Below, piece after piece: positions 26,790 to 36,302 of a stretch of DNA of 50,476 nucleotides. Position 1 is the first letter of the stretch, and each line of letters starts with the position of its first letter. The position numbers and the translations under genes were made by a program. The notes under the pieces are model-generated. The model ran no database searches. It saw nothing but the letters and a program-made list of their open reading frames with translations, and had not been told where the DNA came from. Location of the stretch: NCBI GenBank assembly GCA_002354335.1, contig DELI01000002.1, positions 1-50,476 on the forward strand. The letters run 5' to 3'. The stretch comes from Sphingobacterium sp. UBA2700. Lineage in GTDB: Bacteria; Bacteroidota; Bacteroidia; Sphingobacteriales; Sphingobacteriaceae.

Positions 26790-27851
26790 ATGAGAAAGAA
26801 TATATTTTTACTGTTTACTTTTTACATTTTACTTTTCATTTCCTGCGAACATAAGGATCTGGATCTATATGTAGAAAGTGAAAATTATAGCAACGCATCG
26901 GATTTCGTAGGAAACAATTATAATCTGAGTTTATTCCATGCCGCATTGAAGCAGGCCGATCTATTGGAGCTTCTGAAGCAAGAAGGTCCATACACTGTAT
27001 TTGCACCGAGCAATAAAGCTTTTAATGATTTGGGTATTGTACGCGCCAGCGACTTTGCTGCGATGGACCAAGACAGTTTACGTAATATGTTGCGCTATCA
27101 TATCTTACCCAGGAGATTATATACCAATGATGTACCTCGCAAGACGATAGACAATAAATATGTGAACATGTTGGATAAGGAACTATATATCGGATACGAT
27201 TACCGGAAAGACTGTGCAGAATGTGTGCTACAATCCGACATGTACATCAATGGCTCAAAATCTGTGCTTGCGACGCAAGATATGGTTTTGGCCAATGGTG
27301 TATTGCATATGATCGACAAGGTGCTGAAATACGAAGCAACGCTGCAAGACCTGTTAAATGCGAAGTCCGAGTATAGCCTGTTTATTGCGTTACTGAAGCA
27401 GACCGGTGACTGGGATCGGCTGGCACAGCCGGACTTCACGACCGTCTTTGCACCCGATAACGAAGCTTTTGAAAAGGCTGGACTCACGATGGCAGACATC
27501 ACCAGCTTAAACCCAAATGAATACCACAAAAGGCTTTCAAGGGTATACCTGCTTTACAATCATTTCTTCCTGTCAGACATGATCATTTATGGGAAATATG
27601 CAGGATCAGGCTATTACGGAAGCCCCTTTTACCGGGCACGCATTGTTGGCGATGAAGAGTATTATTTTGGCATTTCTGGTAATACACCCATCGAACCATT
27701 CATTATCCACAGCCAATCTCCGAATCCCAACAGCCCTATCCGGATCGGAAGTTTCCAGCCGGGGTATAAAACAGATTACAAAGCAGATAACGGCGTTTTA
27801 CACGGCATCAGTAGCCTTCTAGTGTTGCCGGAAGAAGCTAAAATTAACTAA
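26790..27851 (+). CDS. Fasciclin (FAS1) domain lipoprotein 1
   Basis: A 353-residue lipoprotein (lipobox LLFISC, Cys19) with two FAS1 domains. The first (about 45-180) has the H1 block GPYTVFAPSNKAFNDLG, the NMLRYHIL strand and the H2-like ANGVLHMIDKVL. The second (about 185-350) has FTTVFAPDNEAFEKAGL and ADNGVLHGISSLLVL. FAS1 domains mediate binding to proteins or polysaccharides. It is the first of three tandem FAS1 genes in the receptor operon. Confidence 0.88.
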   Translation: MRKNIFLLFTFYILLFISCEHKDLDLYVESENYSNASDFVGNNYNLSLFHAALKQADLLELLKQEGPYTVFAPSNKAFNDLGIVRASDFAAMDQDSLRNMLRYHILPRRLYTNDVPRKTIDNKYVNMLDKELYIGYDYRKDCAECVLQSDMYINGSKSVLATQDMVLANGVLHMIDKVLKYEATLQDLLNAKSEYSLFIALLKQTGDWDRLAQPDFTTVFAPDNEAFEKAGLTMADITSLNPNEYHKRLSRVYLLYNHFFLSDMIIYGKYAGSGYYGSPFYRARIVGDEEYYFGISGNTPIEPFIIHSQSPNPNSPIRIGSFQPGYKTDYKADNGVLHGISSLLVLPEEAKIN

Positions 27852-27862
27852 GACAATCGAAC

Positions 27863-29140
27863 ATGAATACTTTTTTAACCATGAGAATTACAACGCTGGC
27901 CTGCGCTATGATCTTGCTACTGTCAGCCTGTAACAAGGCCGAATTCATGCCGGAGCCAATCGGTGAGGAAATCGCCCCTCCCATATACCCCACGTTCCTC
28001 GAATCATTGCCACAACAAACGGGCCTGTTTAAATCCATGTGGCTGAAAGCCGGCATGGATGAGGTACTCGCTACCGAACAGGCGCAAGCTAAACTCACTT
28101 TTCTCGTGCCGGATGATGGCGCTATGGAAGAAGCTGGATATAGTGCGGAGAAAATCCAGACGATGGATAAGACTATGTTGCAGAATATATTGCGATACCT
28201 CGTATTAAATGGTGCAGTTGGACTGGAACAGCTTCGTTCGGCTGGGGGAGATCTGACACTGCCAACCTTGCTTCAACATCCGATATTTCTCGATGCTGAG
28301 GCCCGGGATGGTTCCTTGCTGCGAACGGTTCCTTATCAGTATCAACACCAGATTGGAGCAAAAGATAGGCAACTTATCGTCGACGGTCACTTTCTGGAAG
28401 TAGATCAGGAGCTGGATGTAGCGCAGGGAAAGGCTTTTATAATCAATAAATTACTCTCGGCACCCCAACGCCAGATGTATGATTTTTTGGTGCAGGACGG
28501 ACGTTTCTCGTTGTACCTGAAGGCAATGGACCTCAACAATATAGAGTATGCCAATGAGTTTCTTATGAATTGGTGGGGAAACTTTCCGCCGCCCATCCGT
28601 TACATGATCGACTGGAATTATTATTTCGAGGGTACCTTTCATTCGAATGAGGACTACCCGCGACATATTATCCATGGAACGCTACTTGCACCGACTGATG
28701 ATGCTTTTCACCAGCTGGGTATCTATACGGAAGAGGATCTGCGTGCCTTGAATGGCCGTATCGAGACCCCAATGTATTACGAACAGAATCAAACAACACC
28801 CGTGGACAGCCTGCTCAAATTCCACTTTATCGGCAGAGCCGGGGGGGATACGGGCTATAACCCGGACTTTACGGTACTCTGCTATGCGGTAAAGCGGGAT
28901 AGATTTACAGATAACAGCATGTTCTTCTCGCACATGCTGGATGATAGGTTGCTTGCCGTACATAAACATGTAGGGCTTCGGTTTGATCATTCGGGCAACC
29001 GAATCACAGTAAGCCCCCTGCAAAGCAACGAACAGCCTGCATCCATTATCGAAGAGAATATCAATACCATCCAAGGGCCTGTACATGTGGTGGACCGAAT
29101 TCTCGTTCCAGACGGCTTTAGTATGTGGCACAAGAAATAG
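27863..29140 (+). CDS. Fasciclin (FAS1) domain lipoprotein 2
   Basis: A 425-residue lipoprotein (LLLLSAC, Cys20 region) with two diverged FAS1 domains. Domain 1 has KLTFLVPDDGAMEEAGY and QNILRYLVLNGAVG. Domain 2 has GTLLAPTDDAFHQLGIY and GPVHVVDRILVPDGF. Domain 2 carries a long insert rich in Trp and Tyr (NWWGNFPPPIRYMIDWNYYF) absent from its neighbours. It lies 11 bp after FAS1 lipoprotein 1. The insert may be where ligand specificity lies (inference). Confidence 0.82.
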   Translation: MNTFLTMRITTLACAMILLLSACNKAEFMPEPIGEEIAPPIYPTFLESLPQQTGLFKSMWLKAGMDEVLATEQAQAKLTFLVPDDGAMEEAGYSAEKIQTMDKTMLQNILRYLVLNGAVGLEQLRSAGGDLTLPTLLQHPIFLDAEARDGSLLRTVPYQYQHQIGAKDRQLIVDGHFLEVDQELDVAQGKAFIINKLLSAPQRQMYDFLVQDGRFSLYLKAMDLNNIEYANEFLMNWWGNFPPPIRYMIDWNYYFEGTFHSNEDYPRHIIHGTLLAPTDDAFHQLGIYTEEDLRALNGRIETPMYYEQNQTTPVDSLLKFHFIGRAGGDTGYNPDFTVLCYAVKRDRFTDNSMFFSHMLDDRLLAVHKHVGLRFDHSGNRITVSPLQSNEQPASIIEENINTIQGPVHVVDRILVPDGFSMWHKK

Positions 29141-29180
29141 GCGGAAAACCATGGGGTTTTATGATTATAAAGACAAAGAG

Positions 29181-30161
29181 ATGAAAAAAGCACAATATGT
29201 ATACGCTCTCCTCCTAACAGTGATGGTATCATCCTGTTCGAAGGACGAACAATTTCAACCAGAAACACAGAAAAACACCGTCAATGATATTGTACGGGAC
29301 AATTTCGGCCTGACCTATCTGGCGACGGCACTCCATAGAAGCGGCCTGAACAAGACGCTGACGGAAACCGGTCCATATACCCTGATCGCACCAAGCGATG
29401 ATGCCTATATGGCAGCCGGTTATATGAACCCTGCAGCCGTCTTTGCGGAACCGGCCAGCAAACTGGCCGAACAGGGGCAATACCACATGCTCAAAACACA
29501 GGTTACCTTCTCGGGGAAAGAATTGAAAATGAACCAGGAGGAGAAAACACTGTTGGGAACCATGCTTTATTGGAGCAGAGTGAAACGTGGGCAGGATACC
29601 CTGACTACCATCAATGGAGGACGGTTACTGCAGGCTGATACCAAAGCTTCAAACGGTGTAATGCAAGTGCTCAATCGTGTCCTGGTTCCTAATGTACATA
29701 GCGACCTTAAACAGGCACTGGCAGCGGAGATCGATCTTAGTCTGTTTTACGAAGCGCTGAAGGTCTCGGGTTTATTGGAATCGCTGGCCGGGACAGAAGA
29801 TTATACTGTATTTGCACCGAATAATGCGGCGATTAAAAATTATGGCTATGCCAATCTGGAAGCGATCGGAAAGGAAGACCCCGCGGTCCTCAAAACCTGG
29901 CTGAATTACCACATTGCCAGGAAGCGAAAATTTGCTCAGGACTACTTCCTGTTTACACCCGAAGGCACAAACACCTATTCTGAAGAGATGATCAATGGAA
30001 AAACTGTCACCATTGATCTCCTCGGCGAGTATAATGTGCCAAATAGCTTTACGGGAATAAATATTAAGGGGTCAGGAAATTCCTGGGGCTTTGCACCCTT
30101 AAGGACGGACATAGTAACAGGAAATGGAGTTATCCATATAATAGGTGAAGTGTTAAGATAG
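29181..30161 (+). CDS. Fasciclin (FAS1) domain lipoprotein 3
   Basis: A 326-residue lipoprotein starting at the ATG at 29181 (MKKAQYVYALLLTVMVSSC), not at the earlier GTG at 29085, which would overlap the previous gene and spoil the signal peptide. Two FAS1 domains are present: GPYTLIAPSDDAYMAAGY and ASNGVMQVLNRVLVP in the first, DYTVFAPNNAAIKNYGY and GNGVIHIIGEVLR in the second. It lies 40 bp after FAS1 lipoprotein 2 and 18 bp before an Oar-like receptor. Confidence 0.87.
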   Translation: MKKAQYVYALLLTVMVSSCSKDEQFQPETQKNTVNDIVRDNFGLTYLATALHRSGLNKTLTETGPYTLIAPSDDAYMAAGYMNPAAVFAEPASKLAEQGQYHMLKTQVTFSGKELKMNQEEKTLLGTMLYWSRVKRGQDTLTTINGGRLLQADTKASNGVMQVLNRVLVPNVHSDLKQALAAEIDLSLFYEALKVSGLLESLAGTEDYTVFAPNNAAIKNYGYANLEAIGKEDPAVLKTWLNYHIARKRKFAQDYFLFTPEGTNTYSEEMINGKTVTIDLLGEYNVPNSFTGINIKGSGNSWGFAPLRTDIVTGNGVIHIIGEVLR

Positions 30162-30179
30162 TACGCAAACAGTAAAAAA

Positions 30180-33100
30180 ATGAAAACAATCAACAGTATA
30201 TATTGCTGCCTGGGGATTCTTATAGCAATTCTTCTGCTATTGACCCTTCCGGCACAACAGACACAGGCCCAGGAAACCTCCGGTTCCCTGACCGGCCGCG
30301 TAACCGATATTTCGGGGAAAGGCTTGCCGGGGGCGTCCATCACAGCGGTGCATACACCATCCGGCACGCGTTACGCACTGTCTTCGGACGGCGATGGGCG
30401 CTATACACTGAATAACTTACGCATCGGTGGGCCCTATACGGTGAAGGCCTCCATGGTCGGTCTGTTGACCGATACCCGTGAGGCCATACAGGTCCGCCTT
30501 GGTGGCGCGCAGCAGCTTGACTTTGTACTGGGCGAAAACGCACAGGCACTACAGGAAGTGACCGTCACCGCACGTCCGCAGGGACAGCGTGCCGATACCT
30601 ACGGTGCCGGAAAAAACATCAGCTCCGATCAGGTCAGGAACATGCCTACGGTATCGCGTTCCATTACTGACGTAACCAGGCTGACCCCGCAGGGCAGCCG
30701 TGACAACAGCTTCGGCGGTACAAACTTCCGCTACAACAACGTCACCATCGACGGGGCGATCAACAACGATGCGATCGGTTTCTCTCCATCTCTGGGCGGA
30801 CAGACCGGAACCTCGGGTATGGCCGGAAGCTCGACCCGTACCAATCCGATCTCCATCGATGCGATCCAGGACATGCAGGTATACCTGGCACCGTACGATG
30901 TAAAGATCGGTAACTTCACGGGGGGCTCAGTCAATGCGGTCACCCGCTCAGGTACAAACAAAATTGAAGGCTCGGTTTATGGCCTGGGGCGTAATGCAGC
31001 TATAACAGGTAAAGACCGAGTAGGAAGTTTGGGTAAGATGAACAGCGACTTCTATGATTACCAGACCGGTTTCCGTATCGGCTTCCCGATCATCAAGGAT
31101 AAGCTATTTTTCTTCAGTAATGAAGAGATTACCCGCAGGCAGGATCCTACACAATTACTGGTGGGAACTACCGAGACCGCACATATCCTGAGCGAAGCGG
31201 ATGCCAGCTCAATAGCAGGCACCGTACAGGAGCGCTACGGCGATATCTTTGATGCCGGAACGGCAGGGCTGTATACCAACTGGTCAAAATCTGTCAAGTT
31301 CTTCAACCGGATCGATTGGAATATTAACGATAAACACCAACTGGCGGTCCGTAATAACACGATCCGTAGCTCGGCTACGCACATGGACCGTGACCAGCAG
31401 GACTTCCGTTTTTCGAGTATGGCCTTTGAGCAGACCAATAACCAGAGTTCCACGGTAGCCGAACTGAAGAGCCGTTTCAGCAATTCGCTCTCAGGTAATG
31501 CCGTAATCGGTTATACCGTGGTGAACGATAGCCGTGACCCGCTTTCCGACCCCACACTGCCACAGGTACAGATACAGGGACGTACCCCTGGTACGACGAT
31601 CTACATCGGTACCGACCGAGAGGCCAGTATCTTCGATATGAAGCAGAAGACCTGGGAGGTCACGGCCAACCTGAACTGGAACATCGGTCGCCACAAGCTC
31701 CTTTTCGGTACGCACAACGAGCTGTACAACATCCGCTACGGTTTTGTGAACGGTTGGAACGGACGGGTGGACTACAACAGTATCGATGACTTTATCAGCA
31801 ACAATCCCTACCGTGTACGGGGGAGCTATAATTATATGGATAATACACGGGACTATATACTGGACAATCCCGCGGCCGACTTCAACGTGAACATGTACAG
31901 CCTGTACGTTCAGGATGAGATCCGCATCAGTGAGCGTTTCCGTATCACACCGGGGCTTCGTGCGGATCTGGCACACCTACCTGAAATGCCTGTTCTGAGT
32001 GATAAAGTAACTGATATGTGGGCCGACCCGAACTTCGGAATGACCTATAGTTACACGCCCATCAGCCGTATCTCCAATGACTTTATGAACAGGATACACC
32101 TTTCGCCACGGGTAGGCTTCCGCTGGGAGGCGACCGAAGACCGCAGTCTGGTCGTCCGCGGTGGGGCCGGCCTGTTCACCGGACGCATCCCGTTCGCATG
32201 GTTGGCCTACGCCTACTATAACACAGGCGACAGCTACGGGGCTTTCGACCAGCGTGCCGACCAGAAACCCTTCTCTCCGGGATCGGACGCCATCAAACCC
32301 AGCCCGAACGGCCTCGGGGACTTCATCGGTCAGAACGGAGCGGTCATAAACGATCCGAACAGTGGCAGGACACAGGTAGACCTGGTGGACAATGGCTTTA
32401 CCTTGCCGCAGGTACTCCGGGGAAGTCTGGGAATCGACTACGAGGCCCAAAACGACTGGAAGTTCACGCTGGAAGCCATGTATACCAAAAACATCAGCGA
32501 TGTGATGTTCCAGCAGCTCAACACCAAAGACAATCCGTTGTGGTATGGCTATGACAAAGATGGGCAGCAGCCCGTCTACAGCGGAACGGTGGACAGCCGG
32601 TTCTCGAACGTATACCTACTCAGCAACACCAGCGAGGGTTACCGCTACGGCCTGACGGGAACGGTCAGCAAGCAATGGAAAAGCCTCAACGCTACAGCAA
32701 GCTACACATTCGGGAAATCCAAGGATATCTCCAACGGTGTGCGCAACTCCATGGAATCCAACTGGCAGCTGAACCAGTCGCTGGTACCCAACAATCCGAA
32801 ACTAGCCTACAGCAACTTCGATATTCGGCATCGGATCGTGGCCAGCATCAGCTACGGACATGACTGGAACTCCGCAGGCCGCACGAACATCAACCTGTTC
32901 TTCTCGGCACAGTCGGGCAGCCCGTTCACCTACGGGATCGTGAACAACAGCATACAGGGGCTTCCCCAACAGGTATCACTGGTGTACATCCCGACACAGA
33001 CCGAAGCGACAAACTATTTCAAGGACGTCGATGGAGGGCAGACGGCAGCACAGCAGGCCTCGGCTTTCAATGCGTTCATTGACGGCAACGAATACCTGTC

Positions 33101-33455
33101 ATCCAGACGTGGGAACTTCACCGAGCGCAACACGGGGCGTACGCCGTGGAACGTCCAGGCTGACCTGCGTATCGCACACGACCTCCCGGTGACCAAGGGA
33201 GGTCATTTCCTGACTATTTCGGCCGATGTGGTGAACCTGACGAACCTGTTGTACAAGGAATGGGGTGTGCAGTATTTCTCCCCCAACACGTTCAATTCGA
33301 CCAGCTCGGTAGGTCTGACACCAACGCTATTTCCTCCGCAGCAGAATGCGGACAACTGGCCCGTGTTCACGTTCAGTGATCCCGGAAGACCATACAGTAT
33401 CGATTACTTCAATTCCCGGGCACAGGTACAGTTCGGGGTGAGATATACTTTTTAA
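30180..33455 (+). CDS. Oar-like TonB-dependent receptor
   Basis: A 1091-residue outer-membrane protein with a signal peptide (cleavage after about residue 30, QTQAQ), a carboxypeptidase-regulatory-like domain (GSLTGRVTDISGKGLPGAS) and a plug of the Oar type (SDQVRNMPTVSRSITDVTRL, GTNFRYNNVTIDGAINND, NFTGGSVNAVTRSGTNK). The barrel ends QVQFGVRYTF. Oar-like proteins are TonB-dependent transporters, some of which work on peptides or secreted proteins. It closes the operon, so this cluster has a different receptor type at each end. It is visibly more GC-rich than the SusC gene at 1.7-4.9 kb. A hairpin terminator follows. Confidence 0.93.
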   Translation: MKTINSIYCCLGILIAILLLLTLPAQQTQAQETSGSLTGRVTDISGKGLPGASITAVHTPSGTRYALSSDGDGRYTLNNLRIGGPYTVKASMVGLLTDTREAIQVRLGGAQQLDFVLGENAQALQEVTVTARPQGQRADTYGAGKNISSDQVRNMPTVSRSITDVTRLTPQGSRDNSFGGTNFRYNNVTIDGAINNDAIGFSPSLGGQTGTSGMAGSSTRTNPISIDAIQDMQVYLAPYDVKIGNFTGGSVNAVTRSGTNKIEGSVYGLGRNAAITGKDRVGSLGKMNSDFYDYQTGFRIGFPIIKDKLFFFSNEEITRRQDPTQLLVGTTETAHILSEADASSIAGTVQERYGDIFDAGTAGLYTNWSKSVKFFNRIDWNINDKHQLAVRNNTIRSSATHMDRDQQDFRFSSMAFEQTNNQSSTVAELKSRFSNSLSGNAVIGYTVVNDSRDPLSDPTLPQVQIQGRTPGTTIYIGTDREASIFDMKQKTWEVTANLNWNIGRHKLLFGTHNELYNIRYGFVNGWNGRVDYNSIDDFISNNPYRVRGSYNYMDNTRDYILDNPAADFNVNMYSLYVQDEIRISERFRITPGLRADLAHLPEMPVLSDKVTDMWADPNFGMTYSYTPISRISNDFMNRIHLSPRVGFRWEATEDRSLVVRGGAGLFTGRIPFAWLAYAYYNTGDSYGAFDQRADQKPFSPGSDAIKPSPNGLGDFIGQNGAVINDPNSGRTQVDLVDNGFTLPQVLRGSLGIDYEAQNDWKFTLEAMYTKNISDVMFQQLNTKDNPLWYGYDKDGQQPVYSGTVDSRFSNVYLLSNTSEGYRYGLTGTVSKQWKSLNATASYTFGKSKDISNGVRNSMESNWQLNQSLVPNNPKLAYSNFDIRHRIVASISYGHDWNSAGRTNINLFFSAQSGSPFTYGIVNNSIQGLPQQVSLVYIPTQTEATNYFKDVDGGQTAAQQASAFNAFIDGNEYLSSRRGNFTERNTGRTPWNVQADLRIAHDLPVTKGGHFLTISADVVNLTNLLYKEWGVQYFSPNTFNSTSSVGLTPTLFPPQQNADNWPVFTFSDPGRPYSIDYFNSRAQVQFGVRYTF

Positions 33456-33500
33456 GAAACTAAGACACCCATCAGGTTTCAGCAGCACTTGGTGGCCATG

Positions 33501-33537
33501 AATACTCCGGGTCCCCATATTTCGGGATCCGGGTATT
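33501..33537 (+). terminator. Terminator hairpin of the locus A operon
   Basis: AATACTCCGGGTCCC pairs with GGGATCCGGGTATT across a short loop with small bulges, followed by TAAATTAAA. The T-run is poor, but the stem is strong and sits 46 bp after the Oar-like receptor stop. Confidence 0.6.
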
Positions 33538-33560
33538 TAAATTAAAAAGAAAGGAAAAAT

Positions 33561-33878
33561 ATGAAAGCCATCAGCAAGCGACAGCACCGGGCGATAATCT
33601 ACAACCTGCAACAACTCGAAGATTTGCAGCAAGTAAATGGTGTATTGCCTGCTGGTGACTTTTTCCAACATGTCCAGTTCCTGAACGAACGGTTCAGCCA
33701 ATACGAAGCCCTGCTTTCCCAACTGGCAGATTGCATTACAGAATACGAAACCCTGCAAAAGGAAATAAGGGTAAATGTGGTAGCACCGGCATTGCGGCAA
33801 GCCCGTAAACAACTGGATAGCAAAAGTACAAAAGCCATGCAGCTAAGGGGACAACTGGCATCGGCACAGGGATTCTAA
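33561..33878 (+). CDS. Small coiled-coil hypothetical protein
   Basis: A 105-residue soluble protein with AAGGAAAAAT upstream of its ATG. It is almost entirely helical with heptad-like Leu/Gln spacing (IIYNLQQLEDLQQVNGVL, FLNERFSQYEALLSQLADC) and a basic C-terminal helix (RQARKQLDSKSTKAM). It is not recognised. It lies directly ahead of the leader and truncated LuxR regulator. Confidence 0.6.
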   Translation: MKAISKRQHRAIIYNLQQLEDLQQVNGVLPAGDFFQHVQFLNERFSQYEALLSQLADCITEYETLQKEIRVNVVAPALRQARKQLDSKSTKAMQLRGQLASAQGF

Positions 33879-34293
33879 ATAAGAAAAAAATGAACATAAC
33901 CCCTATTGATTATTGCATTGACAATACTGGATTTTTTAATGCTATGGTACTCGCTACACTTAGACCGGCGTATCCGCACGGAATTTGGTATACCCCAATA
34001 GGTAATGAATGCGAACTATGAATGAACTATACTTTTTTACTTTTAGTTTTTCGCTGCCTATGAGAAAATGATACATGATAAAATTAGATGAAATAACAGA
34101 AGAACAATAATTACGATAAGAAGAATTTAGTGTGCACATATTTTCCGTATAAGAAAACTGGAATTTTTTGTAATAGAACGGGATAAGCAGTGCAGGCCTG
34201 CATATGCGTACGCTTGCCTACCCCGCTCTATAGGCATTCCAGAGCTCTTATACAGCGCGCAATCCCCCCGTTGGCAGCCTCCGCCTGATTACA
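33879..34293. repeat. Leader region, copy 1, homologous to 46174-46603
   Basis: Mostly non-coding DNA. From about 34020 to 34210 it aligns with 46291-46490 at roughly three bases in four by eye, including CTTTTAG, GCCTATGA, AATGATAC, ATTAGATGAA, TAACAGAAGAACAA, GAAAACTGG and AGGCCTGC. It contains a perfect 12-bp palindrome TGCAGGCCTGCA. From about 34262 it switches to sequence homologous to the middle of the LuxR gene, marking a deletion joint. A 43-residue frame at 33890-34021 is not supported by the other copy. Confidence 0.7.
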
Positions 34294-34563
34294 ATGGACA
34301 GTGATATCATCCAGCGGAATTGCGACCGTCATGCCCTCAACTCTCTAGACACCGAGGTGGCTGCTTTGGTTTGCCAGCGGCTCCCCAGGAAGGAGATCGT
34401 GGATTGCCTCTTTATCTCAGAGCGCACCGTGGACAAGCATACCCAAAACATCTTCGTCAAGGTGGACGTCACCTCCCGAAAAGAGCTGATCATTAAGTTC
34501 AAGGCAATAGGATATCAAAAAAAATGCTTTAAAATATCTTTTATATCGCCGGATGTGAATTAG
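34294..34563 (+). CDS. Truncated LuxR-type HTH protein (sensor lost)
   Basis: An 89-residue protein consisting only of a LuxR C-terminal HTH: LNSLDTEVAALVCQRLPRKE, then DCLFISERTVDKHTQNIFVK. It aligns residue for residue with the last 76 residues of the intact 7TM-LuxR at 46604-47527, beginning at the Met of the linker (MDSDII against MDTEVI). Homology continues in frame about 24 nt upstream of its ATG (SLRLITM against NLRLLAM), so the sensor half was deleted rather than never present. It could be a free DNA-binding competitor of the intact paralogue, or a decaying relic. The C-terminal tail (KKCFKISFISPDVN) is unlike the paralogue. Confidence 0.65.
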   Translation: MDSDIIQRNCDRHALNSLDTEVAALVCQRLPRKEIVDCLFISERTVDKHTQNIFVKVDVTSRKELIIKFKAIGYQKKCFKISFISPDVN

Positions 34564-34851
34564 CCGGACTCTGATTTTAAATTGCTATAGAAAATGAATG
34601 TCCATCTTCACGAATGTTTGTCTTTTTTTTTAAACAAATGTCTATATCTTATTTATCGTAACATGCTGTAGCCTCCTACGTTCCTTTCATTTCGCTTGTC
34701 GCCAAACAGCCCTATGTATTGATTACTGCAGGTTTCACAGGGATGAACACGCTGAACAATCTAGCCTAGGCAGATAGTTTATACTGACATTTCCTAAAGC
34801 AACAATTAAGACTCAATGGATAACTTAATAATTAATTTACATTACATAAGT
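34564..34851. other. Intergenic region upstream of locus B
   Basis: About 290 bp with no convincing gene. It contains T-rich stretches soon after the truncated LuxR stop and an AT-rich tract leading to the promoter at 34852. Confidence 0.5.
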
Positions 34852-34859
34852 TAGCTTTG
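34852..34859 (+). promoter_or_regulatory. Candidate -7 element of locus B
   Basis: TAGCTTTG, a perfect TAnnTTTG, identical to the susC -7 box, 22 bp before the S41 protease ATG at 34882. No TTTG at the usual distance. Confidence 0.4.
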
Positions 34860-34881
34860 TAGTAAACAGTTGTTAGATTCT

Positions 34882-36261
34882 ATGAATACCGGTTACAAAT
34901 TTGACCTGAGATATAAACTTTGGTGCTTTCTTCTGCTGGCGCTTTCCGCCTGCAAAAAGGATGGCCCGGAGCCCGATTATCCGGCAGGTTCCAACCGGTA
35001 TATCAACGATTGGATACTGGACAGCATGCAGGTCTACTATTATTGGAACAACAGCTTGCCCAAAAATCCAGATCTCGATAAAGCACCCCTTGATTTCTTT
35101 GCTGCGCTCAAAAATTCGCAGGACAGGTTTTCAAGGATTTACAACGCCTCTGTTCCCGAAAGCTATTACCCTTCACCTGTACAGAACTTCGGTTTTGAAC
35201 TGATCCTCTTCGAGAAAGCAGGTGGGGATGTGCAGGCCACCGTGGCATTGGTCGTTCCGGGGTCGGGCGCACAAAATGCAGGACTGCAAAGGGGCCAGAC
35301 CATCCACCGGATCAACGGTACCCTGCCGACAGAAAGCAATATACAGAACCTGATCCGCACATCGGTCGCTCAGCGCAATATAGCCCTTGATATAGAAGGT
35401 GAAGGAACGGTCACGATCCCCGCTGTATCCATTTCCGAAAATTCGGTCTATCTGTACAAGGTATTCAACGATATGCCAAAACCAACGGCCTATCTGTTTT
35501 ATAATTCATTCGATGGGCGTTATAAGCAGAACCTGCAACAGGCCTTCAGTGCGTTCAAACAGGCTGGTGCAACAGAGCTGATCATTGACCTGCGCTATAA
35601 TGCCGGTGGTGATGTAGGAGTATGTGCAGCACTTGCCGCGGCTCTTAGCGAAGTAAATGATACCGATACTTTCTTAGAGTACAGGGGGAACAGCCGGGCT
35701 GGCATCCGGAAGGAAACCTTTGGCAAGACCATTTCCAAGACCTATAGCGGTACGCCCTTTTCTTTTGGGGAACTTCAGAACATGCGCCTTTCGTTGAACA
35801 GGGTATTTATCCTGACCGGCGGTCATACCGCCTCTGCCGCTGAATTTTTGGTCAAGGCACTTCGGCCATGGACGGAGGTTATCCAGATTGGTGAGACAAC
35901 TTTGGGCAAGGATATGGCATCGTTCAGTATCAGAGACAACAATACAGGCAAAAACAATCCCTGGAGCATAGAACCTTTGGTATTCAAACTGTACAATGCC
36001 AATAGCGAGGGCGACTATCCATCAGGGCTCGTGCCCGATGTCACCAGGAACGAACTTAGCGAAGCATTGGTGCCGTTGGGAGATCCGAACGATCCGCTCA
36101 TCAGGGAAGCATTGACCATGATCAATGAAAAGACTAACAGGGCAAACAGGATGATCACGGGCAGCGAACAGCCTCGCATCCTCTACGATTCAAGGGAAGC
36201 GGCAGACCGGAATTCCAATTTTATCGTTGCGCCTGAAAATTCACATAACAAAAAGCAATAA
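34882..36261 (+). CDS. S41-family (tail-specific/C-terminal processing) protease lipoprotein
   Basis: A 459-residue lipoprotein (lipobox ALSAC, Cys24). The helical N-domain (SNRYINDWILDSMQVYYYWN) is typical of Bacteroidota S41 proteases. A PDZ-like domain is at about 95-165 (GSGAQNAGLQRGQTIHRING). The S41 domain has LIIDLRYNAGGDVG, the nucleophile Ser318 in GGHTASAAEF and the general-base Lys343 in GETTLGKDMASF. The start is the ATG at 34882; a TTG at 34870 is less likely. It ends 41 bp before the sigma factor gene, so protease and sigma/FecR are probably one unit. A role in cleaving a signalling partner is possible but not shown. Confidence 0.93.
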   Translation: MNTGYKFDLRYKLWCFLLLALSACKKDGPEPDYPAGSNRYINDWILDSMQVYYYWNNSLPKNPDLDKAPLDFFAALKNSQDRFSRIYNASVPESYYPSPVQNFGFELILFEKAGGDVQATVALVVPGSGAQNAGLQRGQTIHRINGTLPTESNIQNLIRTSVAQRNIALDIEGEGTVTIPAVSISENSVYLYKVFNDMPKPTAYLFYNSFDGRYKQNLQQAFSAFKQAGATELIIDLRYNAGGDVGVCAALAAALSEVNDTDTFLEYRGNSRAGIRKETFGKTISKTYSGTPFSFGELQNMRLSLNRVFILTGGHTASAAEFLVKALRPWTEVIQIGETTLGKDMASFSIRDNNTGKNNPWSIEPLVFKLYNANSEGDYPSGLVPDVTRNELSEALVPLGDPNDPLIREALTMINEKTNRANRMITGSEQPRILYDSREAADRNSNFIVAPENSHNKKQ

Positions 36262-36302
36262 CATGGAATCTAATAAGAAGTAATTAAGATTAACACCTAA
36301 AC

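Noticed and set aside
33890..34021. A 43-residue frame (starting MNITPIDYC) with an A-rich upstream region.
   Set aside because: The homologous leader at 46.2 kb does not keep a reading frame there, so the stretch is more likely non-coding.
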